From assembly GCF_000219625.1 (NCBI RefSeq), contig NC_018213.1:2412055-2476054 (forward strand): DNA of 64,000 nt. The letters are read 5' to 3'. The stretch comes from Zymoseptoria tritici IPO323 (Eukaryota > Ascomycota > Dothideomycetes > Mycosphaerellales > Mycosphaerellaceae). The notes beneath the pieces are model-generated. The model did not search any database. It worked only from the letters and a program-made list of their open reading frames with translations, and had not been told where the DNA came from. The position numbers and the translations under genes were made by a program. This document shows positions 34,654-44,334 of this stretch, in pieces (position 1 is the stretch's first letter; every line of letters begins with the position of its first letter).

Positions 34654-35327
34654 CTTGATGAAGTGGTGGCTAACGATGGTGGTTAATTTTGTGGCAACTG
34701 ATGGGCACTGAGAAGCTTTCGTACCTGTTCTTGTGGCCTGGTGGGGACTGGTCTCGCTTGTGTGTGTTCGCGATGTGTGTCAAGTTGAAGTAGAGAGGCG
34801 GAACTTTTTCGAAGGAAAAGGACGGGAAGCAAAGCGGGTCTGCTGCGTTTGCAGGCGGTGTTTGCATTGTTTGCATATGACACATCCAGGGCACCAGAAA
34901 GTCTGTCCCAGAAAGTTCCTCAAGTATGTGCGACAACTAGTTCATCTTCTCCTTGATAGTCAGGGGTGAATTTGGGAATCGACAAAGTACTAGAGGAACG
35001 ATGGCGGCTTTTGCCAGCGTAGAGCTACGGGTAGTAGAATGGCAGAAAGATGACATTCAGGGGCTAGCTCGTGCTTGAAGGACTAGCTGACGCACTGACT
35101 TTCCTTCCCGCCGATTCAAGGGCGCCTTGCAGTGTCCTCGTATCAGCCCAGACACAAGGCCTGCTCAAGTGTTCTATTTCATGACCTTCCGCTCCGAAGC
35201 ATGACCCAATTTTGCTGTACGCTGGCGTTGCTGTAGGCTGGCGTTGCTGAACGATTGCGCTTAAGCTTGAAGCACACCATAGCAATCAATAAGCCGTAAA
35301 GCATCCACTCCCGTCAATCGTTTCGCC
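34654..35327 (-). promoter_or_regulatory. Promoter of tandem gene 1 and downstream region of gene 2
   Basis: Contains the TGCATATGACACATCCA version of the shared motif (34872-34888). The rest (34,930-35,327) shows no coding signal. Confidence 0.5.
34872..34888. promoter_or_regulatory. Shared upstream motif of the tandem family, gene 1 copy
   Basis: TGCATATGACACATCCA is an imperfect copy of the palindrome seen upstream of gene 2, at almost the same distance from the start codon. It is probably inherited by duplication. A regulator-binding role is inference. Confidence 0.5.
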
Positions 35328-35627
35328 TTACTTCTTGACAGACGCCTCAAGGTCTCCACCCAACTTCGCATCCATCATCTTAGTGGTGATCGTAAGTAGC
35401 GCAGCAAGGGCTTCTGAATTGGAGTCTCGACCTGGTCCCTTGATGATGACCTTGAGTGGGAACCTGGTGATATCGATGATGAAGGCAGAGGTCGTTTGAC
35501 CGGGCGGATCGCGGCGCAGAAGGGTTCCTGTGGATGAAGTGATGACTTCGAGGCCTTCGTCAAGCCGAGGAAGTGAAGGGTGGACCATGCGTATGTTCGC
35601 GGCGATTTGGTTGCGGTAGTTGTCCAT
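35328..35627 (-). CDS. Small tandem-family protein 2 (unrecognised family)
   Basis: 99 residues starting MDNYRNQIAANIRMVHPSL, then LEVIT and, after a variable middle, VIIKGPGRDSNSEALAALL, TITTKMMDAKLGG and a short Lys-rich end. It is the shortest of the four, lacking the C-terminal extension seen in the others. No signal peptide or membrane segment is visible. A perfect palindrome lies about 195 bp upstream (35821-35837). It is a clear paralog of the neighbouring genes, and the function is unknown. Confidence 0.7.
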   Translation of the reverse strand: MDNYRNQIAANIRMVHPSLPRLDEGLEVITSSTGTLLRRDPPGQTTSAFIIDITRFPLKVIIKGPGRDSNSEALAALLTITTKMMDAKLGGDLEASVKK

Positions 35628-36187
35628 CGTGATTGATTGCGGCTGATGATGGTGATTAATGGATGAAGATGCCGGAAGGTGGATAGGAACGGTACTTTTG
35701 CTTGAGCTTGATAGCCCTGCGTGTATCTGCTTTGTCTTGACAGCGGTGGTGCTGAAGGAAAGAGTTCACATTTTCAAAAGAGGAGAGAAAAGCAAGAATG
35801 CGGTGTTTGTAGAAAGCGTTTGCATGTGACACATGCAGGGATTCGTGAAGGCTGGCCAGAGAATCGTCTTCAAATGGGGCATGTTGAAGGAAGCAAACTA
35901 CGCTCAGTCCTCGTTGTGAATAGTACTTAGTGAGTCGATACTGAGGGAGAGTCTTGTGATTCGGTTGAAGACCTGGCTATGATAATCGACTTCGAGCTTC
36001 GATGAACAGGGAAGCCAAGACAGAGACTTCTGAATGCTTGTAGTCTGTATTCTCCCAATCCGTGTAAAGAGTCAGGAACTTCTTTCGCGTCCCGAATGCC
36101 GCTTCACCGACACCAAGCAATTTCGTTGCCACGTGGTATTGCATCGCTTGCTGTCCCGGAGCATGCTATCACATAGACGTAATGCCT
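35628..36187 (-). promoter_or_regulatory. Promoter of tandem gene 2
   Basis: Holds the palindrome at 35821-35837 preceded by GCGGTGTTTG. The same order (GCGGTRTKTR, GAAAGCRTT, GCATG) occurs upstream of gene 3. No gene is seen in the remainder to 36,187. Confidence 0.5.
35821..35837. promoter_or_regulatory. Palindromic motif TGCATGTG-A-CACATGCA
   Basis: A perfect 8+1+8 palindrome, 194-210 bp upstream of tandem gene 2. Related half-sites TTGCATGTGA occur upstream of gene 4 and a degraded copy upstream of gene 1. The symmetry suggests a dimeric regulator; none is identified. Confidence 0.6.
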
Positions 36188-36520
36188 TCAAAGATCCTTC
36201 ATGATCCCAGTACTGAGGGTCTTAGACACAAACCCCTTGGGCGAGACGTAGCTGTATTGCGTTGCTTCAATCTTTCTGAAAGCACCTCCGTACTTGAGCG
36301 CAACCAGTTCCGAGGTAGTCTTCAGCAGACCCTCCATTGCAGCCACGGCCGAGGTCGACTGCGGTCCTTTGATGTGTGGATAGAGTGGATCGCTGACCGT
36401 GCAGAGCCAGGCGACGTGGTGGTATCCGTCGAACGAAGTGATGATCTTGATGCCTGAGAGCTCGAAAGATGGGCGAATGACGCTCATGTTCTCCATGATC
36501 TGGTTGCGGCAGTCGTCCAT
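36188..36520 (-). CDS. Small tandem-family protein 3 (unrecognised family)
   Basis: 110 residues starting MDDCRNQIMENMSVIRPSF. Shared blocks are KIITS near 28, PHIKGPQSTSAVAAMEGLL near 48-66 and TTSELVALKYGGAF. The middle contains an aromatic stretch, GYHHVAWLC, similar in place to VYYNAWVF of gene 4. There is no signal peptide. Its upstream region aligns with that of gene 2, but the palindrome is reduced to GCATTGGCATGGATCG at 36731-36746. Family and function are unknown. Confidence 0.7.
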   Translation of the reverse strand: MDDCRNQIMENMSVIRPSFELSGIKIITSFDGYHHVAWLCTVSDPLYPHIKGPQSTSAVAAMEGLLKTTSELVALKYGGAFRKIEATQYSYVSPKGFVSKTLSTGIMKDL

Positions 36521-36782
36521 AATCGTGATGGCTTGTGGCTGATGTTCGCTGTTAATTGATGATTGGCGCCGAGGGATGGAGGACGGTTCCTTTGCTGGTG
36601 TTGGAAGATCACGCTATTCCGCGGTGTGTCTCTCCGATTGTCGTTGTTGGGAAGGGAAGGAAGTCGAATTGGGAAGACAGAAGAATCGGAAATTTGTTAA
36701 GTGCAGGAACAACGCGGTATGTAAACGAAAGCATTGGCATGGATCGGCTCGGGCGGTCTCCTGCGCAAATGTTTGAGATCCG

Positions 36783-37133
36783 TCACTTCTCCCCCAACTC
36801 CGGCTCCGCAAAAGACGACTCCAACACCAAACCCCCATCTCCCACCTGATGGCTGAGTTGCGCCTCAAAATCCTTGATAGCGTCCTTACATCCGAGAGCA
36901 ACCAGATCGGACGTCATCTCCAGCAGAGCTTCGACGGCTTTCTTGCTTGAGGTGCTGTTGGGACCTTTGAGGATTGGAAGTGGTGGCTCGCTCCAGGAGA
37001 AGACCCAAGCGTTGTAGTAGACTCCTCCAAAACTTGCGCGAGCGGTGATGACTTCGAGATCGTTGCCAGTACGGGTCAGCGAGGGGCGGATGACTTTGAG
37101 GTTGGCGAGGATTTGTTCGCGGCAGGTGTCCAT
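36783..37133 (-). CDS. Small tandem-family protein 4 (unrecognised family)
   Basis: 116 residues. I chose ATG 37133 (MDTCREQILANLKVIRPSL) because it aligns with the starts of the three paralogs; the open frame extends upstream to 37370 but without similarity. LEVIT, YYNAWVFSWSEPPLP, ILKGPNSTSSKKAVEALL and TSDLVALG follow. A hydrophobic/aromatic core and a variable acidic tail suggest a small folded cytosolic protein. The promoter holds a 13-bp inverted repeat plus a further half-site. Function is unknown. Confidence 0.72.
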   Translation of the reverse strand: MDTCREQILANLKVIRPSLTRTGNDLEVITARASFGGVYYNAWVFSWSEPPLPILKGPNSTSSKKAVEALLEMTSDLVALGCKDAIKDFEAQLSHQVGDGGLVLESSFAEPELGEK

Positions 37134-37825
37134 TGCGGTGGTAGCTGAGGTGTGTTCGTTGGTTGCGGTGGGAGGTCGTTGTGGTTGCAGCGGTGTTGGT
37201 TCAAGTTGGAGGAATCGTTGAGCGGAGAGTTTTCCGAATGAAGCAGCAGTGAGCTGGTGACTTGCATGTGATAGAGACAGCGCATGCTCGATAGTTCTAG
37301 TTCGATTATCACATGCAAGACGCTGCTGAGTCCAGATGCGGTGCTGAACAGGCTCACTTGCATGTGACAAAGCGCGGGCCTCTGGACTTCCATCTTCTTC
37401 TCGCCATGACTGGCAAAAATATATCGAAGCGCCATTTCACCGCTCCTACCACATGACAAAACGGATCATCTTACTTCCTTCTGCAGCTTCAGTAGGCAAA
37501 ACGGAGCTCCAGCCCTTTCCGATGTCCACGGAGACAGGACAAAAAGAAAAACCCCGGCATAGATGCAGGTGGGGACAACCAAACCGGCAAGACAGTTTTC
37601 AGTTAGATTCGAACATCCACGGGTTCGAAGTGAACGATCCATCGTCTCGCTGTAACCATTCGGCCGTTAACGCAAGTTCTGAACCGCGGAAGTCTTGAGA
37701 ACGTACGCCGGCGGGACGATTATTTAGGTGTGCAAGCAGTGAGGCGACTTGGTGAAGTGAGCGGAGCGCGGAGAGAGAGACGTTTGCTCGGAAAAGCTGA
37801 TCGATACGTGGCGGACTCTTCCTCT
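37134..37825. promoter_or_regulatory. Promoter of tandem gene 4 and 3' flank of the DUF3431 gene
   Basis: CTTGCATGTGATA (37261-37273) and its inverted copy (37307-37319) are perfect 13-bp arms 33 bp apart. A third TTGCATGTGACA lies at 37358-37369. Nothing else is recognisable up to 37,825. Confidence 0.6.
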
Positions 37826-39109
37826 CTAAAACCACCACGGATAATCATCTTCCGAGGCGGGTACATCCAACGGGTTCTGCAGCGCCGCTTCGATCACCGC
37901 CGTCCTCGTGGCGGGATTCTTGGCCGCGTCGAAAGCCTTTTGCCTCCTCTCGTTCAGTTCATTGTACAGCTCATTGGCTTTATGTTGGAACCAATCCCCT
38001 CGCGTCCAACCATCCGTCTCTTTTGGATCCAGGCCCGACTCTTGAGCGATCTGATCTGCATATTCACCCGGCTGTTCGTCAACGTTACCGTTCTCTTCAT
38101 ACCACTGTTTCCACAATCTCAGCTCGTGCGTCACGCCCCGCCACGCCTCGCCGATGTCAAAGTACTCCATGTACTCGTCGGGCGACATGCACACATCGTA
38201 CACCTCGCAGTAGCAGACTCGCGGATCCGGACAGAAGATCAGGGAGCCGTTGTTCATGATTACGTGCCAGATGTATTCGAAGATGCGTCCGACGATGAAG
38301 CTGGGGTGCTTGCTCTTGCGCAGCCAAGTTCGGATCTCGATGTATCTCTCCTTGGGCGTGACCCGAATTTGATCTCTGGAGACGGCGAATTGCGAGCAGC
38401 ATGGTGTCGACAGGACTTCAGGTATAGGCTCGGATGGCCAGAGCTCTTTCCAAGCTTCACGGACTTGCACCTCTTCTGGCTTATTGGGATCCTCCACTGT
38501 CTCGTTGAGGTGGATATGCGTGGGACAGCCGGGATGCCAGTGACATCGAAGGCTGACGTAGCCGTCCCGCCGCACTTTTTCGAGGTTCAAGTGACGCACC
38601 ATTTGAGAGGAGGACATCTCCAGGATGAAATTGTTGTGCCAGGCGGCTGGGTGGCCGTGCATGAAGATGGTGACTTCGGGGAGCTTGTCGTACATGTCGA
38701 TCATCCAGGTCAGCCAGACCATTGCTTCGTGGCCTTTGTTCTCGGGGACGTGAAATTTGGCAGAAGGGTCGTCGGCTACGTAGATCGCTGTGTCGAGTTG
38801 GGTCTTGTTCTTGAGGAGATCGCCCAGTTCGTTGTCCACCCAGGACATGTCGTTTTCCGCTATCGTCGCTAAGACAAGAGTCGCCTTTTGTTTGGATAGC
38901 TCCGGCTTTGCTGTGAGTGCTGGGCCTTTGTGGACCGGCTTGTCGCTTCCTGCTTCAACATATTCCTTGGGCGTACTCTCCGTAGCAACTTCATGCCAGG
39001 ACGCCGGAGCGATATTTCGAAGACTGTAGTTCCCTCCATGAAAAGTGGCCAGCAATAGTATCGTCGTCAAGACTGCCGAAGTCACCACAAAAGCATTTAA
39101 CCGGATCAT
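37826..39109 (-). CDS. DUF3431 family protein (type II membrane, glycosyltransferase-like)
   Basis: Single exon, 427 residues. Residues 7-23 form one hydrophobic segment after a short basic start, giving a type II topology or a signal anchor. The globular part opens with LVLATIAENDMSWVD, then TAIYVADDPSAKF, IFMHGHPAAWHN and SLRCHWHPGCPTHIH. Later come CSQFAVSRDQI and FEYIWHVIMNN. These stretches are typical of the fungal DUF3431 family, which I recall as resembling glycosyltransferases but without proven activity. A Golgi or ER lumenal site is inferred from the anchor. No partner gene is evident nearby. Confidence 0.85.
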   Translation of the reverse strand: MIRLNAFVVTSAVLTTILLLATFHGGNYSLRNIAPASWHEVATESTPKEYVEAGSDKPVHKGPALTAKPELSKQKATLVLATIAENDMSWVDNELGDLLKNKTQLDTAIYVADDPSAKFHVPENKGHEAMVWLTWMIDMYDKLPEVTIFMHGHPAAWHNNFILEMSSSQMVRHLNLEKVRRDGYVSLRCHWHPGCPTHIHLNETVEDPNKPEEVQVREAWKELWPSEPIPEVLSTPCCSQFAVSRDQIRVTPKERYIEIRTWLRKSKHPSFIVGRIFEYIWHVIMNNGSLIFCPDPRVCYCEVYDVCMSPDEYMEYFDIGEAWRGVTHELRLWKQWYEENGNVDEQPGEYADQIAQESGLDPKETDGWTRGDWFQHKANELYNELNERRQKAFDAAKNPATRTAVIEAALQNPLDVPASEDDYPWWF

Positions 39110-39955
39110 CGTACTGGCGACGCATCAACAGAGGTGTAGACTGGAAACATGGCAACATGTCCTCCGGCGATTTTGTTCCCCTCCAGAGCAGTGAGAGACC
39201 CTAGCAGGGGCCGCATAAGCACCGTCCAAGTCATCAAACCCATGTTGAACATCCTAGACGTTGCTCAATCGTGAGGGCCGGCATTGACATGGCTTGCACT
39301 TGCACATGCCATCCATCGGAGACGATCGCCATCGCTGTCGTCAGTGCTCGCGTCAGATTCCGTCTATTTCACCACGCGGTTTCCAGTCCGTTTCGGCAGA
39401 CGTGGACGCTTGAAGAGCCCGAACGCGTGGTGTCAGTGTGCCGATTTGAGCCCGGCAAGGATTCCATGTTCGGCAAGACGCGACATCTGCGACCGGGTTT
39501 CATGGTCAGCACGGTCGATGATGCACAAGTAATGCCGTATCGCATGGCCCACCGCTGCAGAAGACTGGCCTAAAAAGGTCGAGGACTCGAGGTGTCGTGG
39601 GTGGCCAAGCTTCTCTCAATTTCTCAAGCTTCTCGCGTGGGGTGTGTAAATTTGGATTCCGATGTCGAATTCCTTGACCGCAATTGTGAAGCGTCGCAGC
39701 ATTGACTCGTGGACCACTCATCGCTCCAAGAGAGATGGAAATGTCAAAAAGTCGTATACGGCAATAGCTGAGGTGTCATTGACAATGGTGTAACATGGCT
39801 GTGTCTTAGATAATCTGACGTCGCTTCGTCTCCTCACTCTAGCCGAATCTTTCCCCCGTGCGAGAGCTGACCGCACAAGCTTCTAAAATTGGTATCATAA
39901 TCAGCAACACGAAGAGAACATGATCAGAACGCCATCCGGCTTCAATGCAGAAACC
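39110..39955. other. Intergenic region, upstream of the DUF3431 gene
   Basis: Promoter of the DUF3431 gene and 3' flank of the PDAT gene. A plus-strand open frame at 39271-39573 has no recognisable feature. No repeat or RNA gene is seen. Confidence 0.4.
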
Positions 39956-42090
39956 CTAGTCTTCGGGATTTCCTGCATCACCTCCCACAATTTCTTCATC
40001 CGGCTTATGAGTCTCTGCCTGCCAGTCGCCAACCCGCTCCTCGCCCTCCTCATCAGGGTAAATCTTGACCTTTTCAGCATACTCTCGGATATTCGAGAAT
40101 ATCGTATCTTGCACTAAGTGTCCCTTGCCACCCGCTATCCGCAAGATCAGATCGTTGAGCGAGGAGCGGCCGAGAATATCGACGTGGTCGGCGGTATTGG
40201 GTCCGCCGCGAGGGTTAAAGCGGTCCGGTTCATGAGGCATCTCATAGGCGATGATGGGTATGTTCGCTGGGTTGTAGCGTTTGAGCTTCCAGCCTTTGTT
40301 GCACATGTATCCGGTGGAAAGCAGATTGACAGTGCCGTCGCCCTCTCCCATGATGACGCCATGGTCGCTGAAGCCGTCGGAGGATGTAACACCAGTGTCT
40401 GGAGATGTCAGTAAGTTGAGATACACCGAGACTGCATGTACATACCGATCGTGGGGAAAGTAGCGTTGTTAGATGTATCAGTCTCCTCACGGTAGTAGTA
40501 GGCACGCTCAGTCGGCTTGCCAATACCGTAGAAACAGAAGATTTTCATGTTGGGCGCCAGAGGTAGTCTCGTCTCGAGAGGGTTCATCCATTTTGCTGGA
40601 ATCTTCTCGTTGTCATCGACGACTTTTTTGCTGTGAGCGACACCCTGGCTGTAGCTGCGTTGCGTCGAGTCCTTGTACCATTCTTCCGTCTGGGTGAACA
40701 AATACGGAATCGAATCGCCCACAGTCAGGTTCCTCGGCGTCAAGGTGCCGTTGGACTCCTTCCAGCTGATGAATTTGCCGTATGTGACATTCTGTCCCGG
40801 CTGATCATCCGGCGCTCCAGTCTCATCGCCCCAGACGGCATCTCCGCCGATTGGAAGCATGCTGCTGATGCCGGGCATTGCACGGAAGATCTCGGCTCGC
40901 TCTTGTCGGGACAAGAACTTTTCCAATCCGTATACAGCAAAGGCATTCAGTTGAGCCGTATCTCTCATCTCGCCGGAGAGCACTGCAGGCACTCCTTTGG
41001 TGGCACCGAGCATGCACCCGGAAATGTTGATCCAAGCCTCGATATGGTCGTCCACCCACGAAGAACCTCCATTTCCGTAGCCCTCGGCCTCGACCCAATG
41101 AAAGAAGTAGAACAGGACTTGAGAACCCATGGAATGTGACAGCAAAACCGCCTTCTCTCCCTTGATCTGCTTTGCAACCTCAATGTGATTCTTCAACCGT
41201 GTAAAGTACTGGTCCCGTTTCTCATAGTTCAGATAGCTCATTCGCCAGTCGTATGCAGCCGTGAAAGCATTCGTCGGATCGTAGCCTATCGTCGCCAGAT
41301 TCTCCAGAATCTTGTTCCAAATCCAGTATCCCGTGATGAAGAAGTCTGCAGCATCAAAGCCTTGAGCGGCACGCAACTTGATCCCGGGTGGATCCATTCC
41401 CGTCGTCTTGTCCAGCATGATATGCCTCTTCCAGCTCGGCTTGTCAAGTATAAGTGCTCTCATCATGCTCCATGATCCCCACAGTCTCTTTCGGAAGTAT
41501 TGTCTCGACTCGTCTTCTGTGCCCCAGCTCTCCAATCCTGTCGATATGACCCCGGGAATCATAATCACCGGGTACTTCGCCACGATTCCATCTTTCTGTG
41601 CATGAAGTCCAACGGCGAACGAATCGTAGTCGACGGCTTCTTTCTCGGAAGACTACATTCAGGAAACCTTTGGTCAACATCAGCGCTGCCATGAAACAGC
41701 ACGGAAGATTCATAACGAATTTGGATATCCTCTCACCTGCATATTCTGCACATCACGAACGAGTCCTTTGGGAAGCACATCGTATAGATTGTCCAAGTTC
41801 ATGTCCTCCAGTCCCGCCAATTCAACAAGCTTGTCCAAGCCTCCATCTTTGCTCGCAAAGAAGCCTGCAACAACCAGTCCGAACAGTCCTCCCAATGCAA
41901 ATATCCAGGCATTCCTCCTCTTCGAATTCTTGGGCTTCACGTTCTTTCGCAGTGCGTCCAGCTTCTCGTTCGATATGATCTTGAAGGCATCTCCGCCAGC
42001 TTCCTTCGGCGCGGGCGCTGGGCTCGGTTCGCGTGAGTCGTCGGGTGTGTCGCCATCTCCGCCAAAAATCCGCCGTCGCAGGGTGGACAT
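39956..42090 (-). CDS. LRO1: Phospholipid:diacylglycerol acyltransferase (PDAT, Lro1 type)
   Basis: Three exons (41737-42090, 40446-41652, 39956-40398) with introns of 84 and 47 nt give 667 residues. A basic cytosolic N-terminus is followed by one membrane span (61-79). The LCAT-like lumenal domain holds PVIMIPGVISTGLESW and the nucleophile elbow SHSMG (Ser 292). The acid is probably Asp 541 in GDGTVNLLSTGYM, and the base is His 592 in DHVDILGRS. The enzyme moves an acyl group from a phospholipid to diacylglycerol, making triacylglycerol and lysophospholipid at the ER. The length fits the family. It is divergent from the NAA30 gene with 308 bp between start codons, so the two may share a promoter. 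Confidence 0.94.
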
Positions 42091-42398
42091 GATAGATGAA
42101 AGGGAATCTGGATGCGACAGGATAAATCAACAAAGAAGCACGAGGGCAGGGCTGCGTTGTTTCGAACCCGACTGCTCCGAAAGGCTAGCAGAAAGTTTGA
42201 CCAGGTTCCTGATCGGATGACGGAATGATCAGCCGCGTTTAGTGCGCCATGCGATCCGAGCGTCTTCTTCACATGCAAGCTCCGTTTTGGATATTCACCT
42301 TGATTCTGACATTTCCTCTTCCGGCCTAGACGACTACCGAACCACGACATACATGCTCCGCCCGATATCGCCCAGTCGTCGACCCGTCTTCCTCTGCG
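42091..42398. promoter_or_regulatory. Divergent promoter, PDAT / NAA30
   Basis: 308 bp separate the two start codons. No gene or strong motif is seen. A shared control region is inferred from the spacing. Confidence 0.5.
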
Positions 42399-43231
42399 AT
42401 GGCTGAGGCGGTGACTGCGGCCGTGGAGAGCAACATCGAGCAGGAGTCCTCCAGCAAACCAACGAAACCATCTGCGGCGAACCTCCGCTACATCTCCTAT
42501 GGATACGAGAGAGAATCCCCCTTCCTTCCGGCGATCAAGCAATTGATCTCCAAGGATCTCTCCGAGCCGTATAGTATCTACGTGTATCGATACTTCCTCT
42601 ACCAATGGGGCGATCTTTGTTTCATGGTGGGTTCTGACATGAGCTTTACTTCATGGACAATTCGACTGAACCATGTCTTCTAGGCTCTTGACGAGCAAGA
42701 TGAACTCATCGGAGTCATCGTCTGCAAACTTGAGCCCCACCGTGGCGGTCCCATGCGAGGCTACATCGCCATGCTGGCAACCCGCTCAGAGTACAGAGGG
42801 CAAGGGATCGCCGGCAAACTAGTGCGAATGGCCGTGGACAAAATGATCGAAAAGGATGCCGATGAGGTGCGCACTCCTAATTTCCACGCAAGCAAAATCA
42901 CTAACGAAGCCTTCAGATCGCCCTCGAAACCGAAGTCGACAACATTCCCTCCTTGCGAATCTACGAAAACCTGGGCTTCATCCGCACGAAACGACTACAT
43001 CGCTACTATCTCAACGGCAACACCGCGTATCGACTGCTGCTGTATCTCAAGCCTGGCATTCCGTTCATGAAAACGCTGCCGCCGGATTATCTGCCGCCCA
43101 TGGATGATGGTGATGGGAGGTATCATCGAAGGGAAAGTTGGGAGAGTGAGCAGGAGTATTCGTGGCAGAGAAATATGGCGGACTTGAAGCTGGGGGATGT
43201 GCATGGGGAGTCGCATGATGTTATGAGATGA
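42399..43231 (+). CDS. NAA30: N-alpha-acetyltransferase 30, NatC catalytic subunit (Mak3)
   Basis: Three exons (42399-42626, 42684-42866, 42917-43231) with 57- and 50-nt introns give 241 residues. The GNAT fold shows [17 protein letters not shown], with the acetyl-CoA loop RGQGIA at 114-119. [30 protein letters not shown] and AYRLLLYLK follow and are characteristic of the NAA30 subfamily. NatC acetylates nascent proteins that start with Met plus a hydrophobic residue, at the ribosome together with NAA35 and NAA38. The N-terminal 30 residues are low-complexity. The C-terminal tail after about 200 is acidic and longer than in yeast Mak3. Confidence 0.94.
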
Positions 43232-43444
43232 AGACGATGAATCGGTGATCCCTGGTTATCGCTCTGTTGCTAGAGCGTCGTATTGACATACTCATGGCGC
43301 CTGTCAAATTGCCCTTCTGAATGTTCTGTGCATGTCCATAGTCCGACTTGCTAATGCTCCTTTACTTGGTGAGAACGGCGCCCTGTAGTGGAGAGAGTGT
43401 GCTCGTACCGCCAATTGCGACCCATAGTGGTAGGTGGACAAAGA

Positions 43445-43846
43445 TCATGCCGGCAGACCACGCTGGTCGTCACGCTGGTCGCCACGTTTCTGGCCCTTCG
43501 AAAAGAGACGCAGCTTCCACAGCTTTCGCTTCTCAGCTTTCACTCTGTTCATCTCCTCCTTCTGCAGATCCCTTGCCAACCAAAGCAACACCGCAGTGAA
43601 CAATCCAACGCCAGCTAGCGTCACGAAGAATACCCAAATCGACCGTGGGCTTTTATTAATCTCGCGAACATTCATGCCAAACACCCCCGTCACGAACGAC
43701 AAGGGTACATAGAGCGTCGCCAGTTGGAGGAGACGAGTACTTCGCTTGGCATCCTGAATACTGGTCAACTTAACCGCTACACTCATGGATGCGAGGCCGG
43801 GCGAGGCGAGAGACATGTTACTGCCGCGATGTTGACTGAGTGCCAT
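43445..43846 (-). CDS. CorA-like Mg2+ transporter, C-terminal fragment
   Basis: 133 residues. IQDAKRSTRLLQLATLYVPLSFVTGVFGMNVREI holds the first membrane segment and the GMN signature of CorA transporters, and a second span follows at about 72-91. A Lys/Arg-rich cytosolic tail ends the protein. Full-length fungal members carry several hundred residues before this part; here only about 40 are present, and the frame is closed upstream by TAG. I found no missing exon in the 480 bp before it. It is therefore either a truncated gene or a remnant of a full transporter. GMN pores need five subunits and the large cytosolic funnel, so transport by this fragment alone is doubtful. Confidence 0.6.
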   Translation of the reverse strand: MALSQHRGSNMSLASPGLASMSVAVKLTSIQDAKRSTRLLQLATLYVPLSFVTGVFGMNVREINKSPRSIWVFFVTLAGVGLFTAVLLWLARDLQKEEMNRVKAEKRKLWKLRLFSKGQKRGDQRDDQRGLPA

Positions 43847-44334
43847 AATTGGTGTCTAAATCAGGCTTGAAGTGCATGAGGATCGAGGCGCTGGCAAGGC
43901 TGGCGTTGCACAGAACTGAGAGCGAATCGAAGTTGGGGCTTTGGCGAGCGGGAAAGGAAGGAGGGAGGGACGACTCCCATCGACCTCTCGTTAGCCTTGC
44001 TTATGCCACTTCAGCGGAGTCAGGTCCGTCTGCTTCTCCGAGGGGTCTCTCATCCGCACATGACGGAGCCGCTTTCAGACATGGAATGTTTGTGGAGAAG
44101 GGAACGCTTCCGGACTTCACGAGACAGATATTCACCACTTCCGAACCATACCAGTACACGCTCGCTACAGTTCGCCCGTCCTTCTGTTTGTTTCGCATAA
44201 TTCCAGCAATCGCGATCAGGAACAATCGCATCTTCCTCCTCTCTCGCCATCCGACCAACCAGGCTATCAGCTCCCCCACCACGAGCAAGACAGCTGAGTG
44301 CTGAAAGACTTCAACAAAGAAAGGCGTCGCCAAC
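43847..44334. promoter_or_regulatory. Promoter region between the CorA fragment and cullin-3
   Basis: Divergent arrangement. The minus-strand open frame at 44001-44432 has one hydrophobic stretch, but it overlaps cullin exon 1 and shows no family similarity. Confidence 0.45.
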
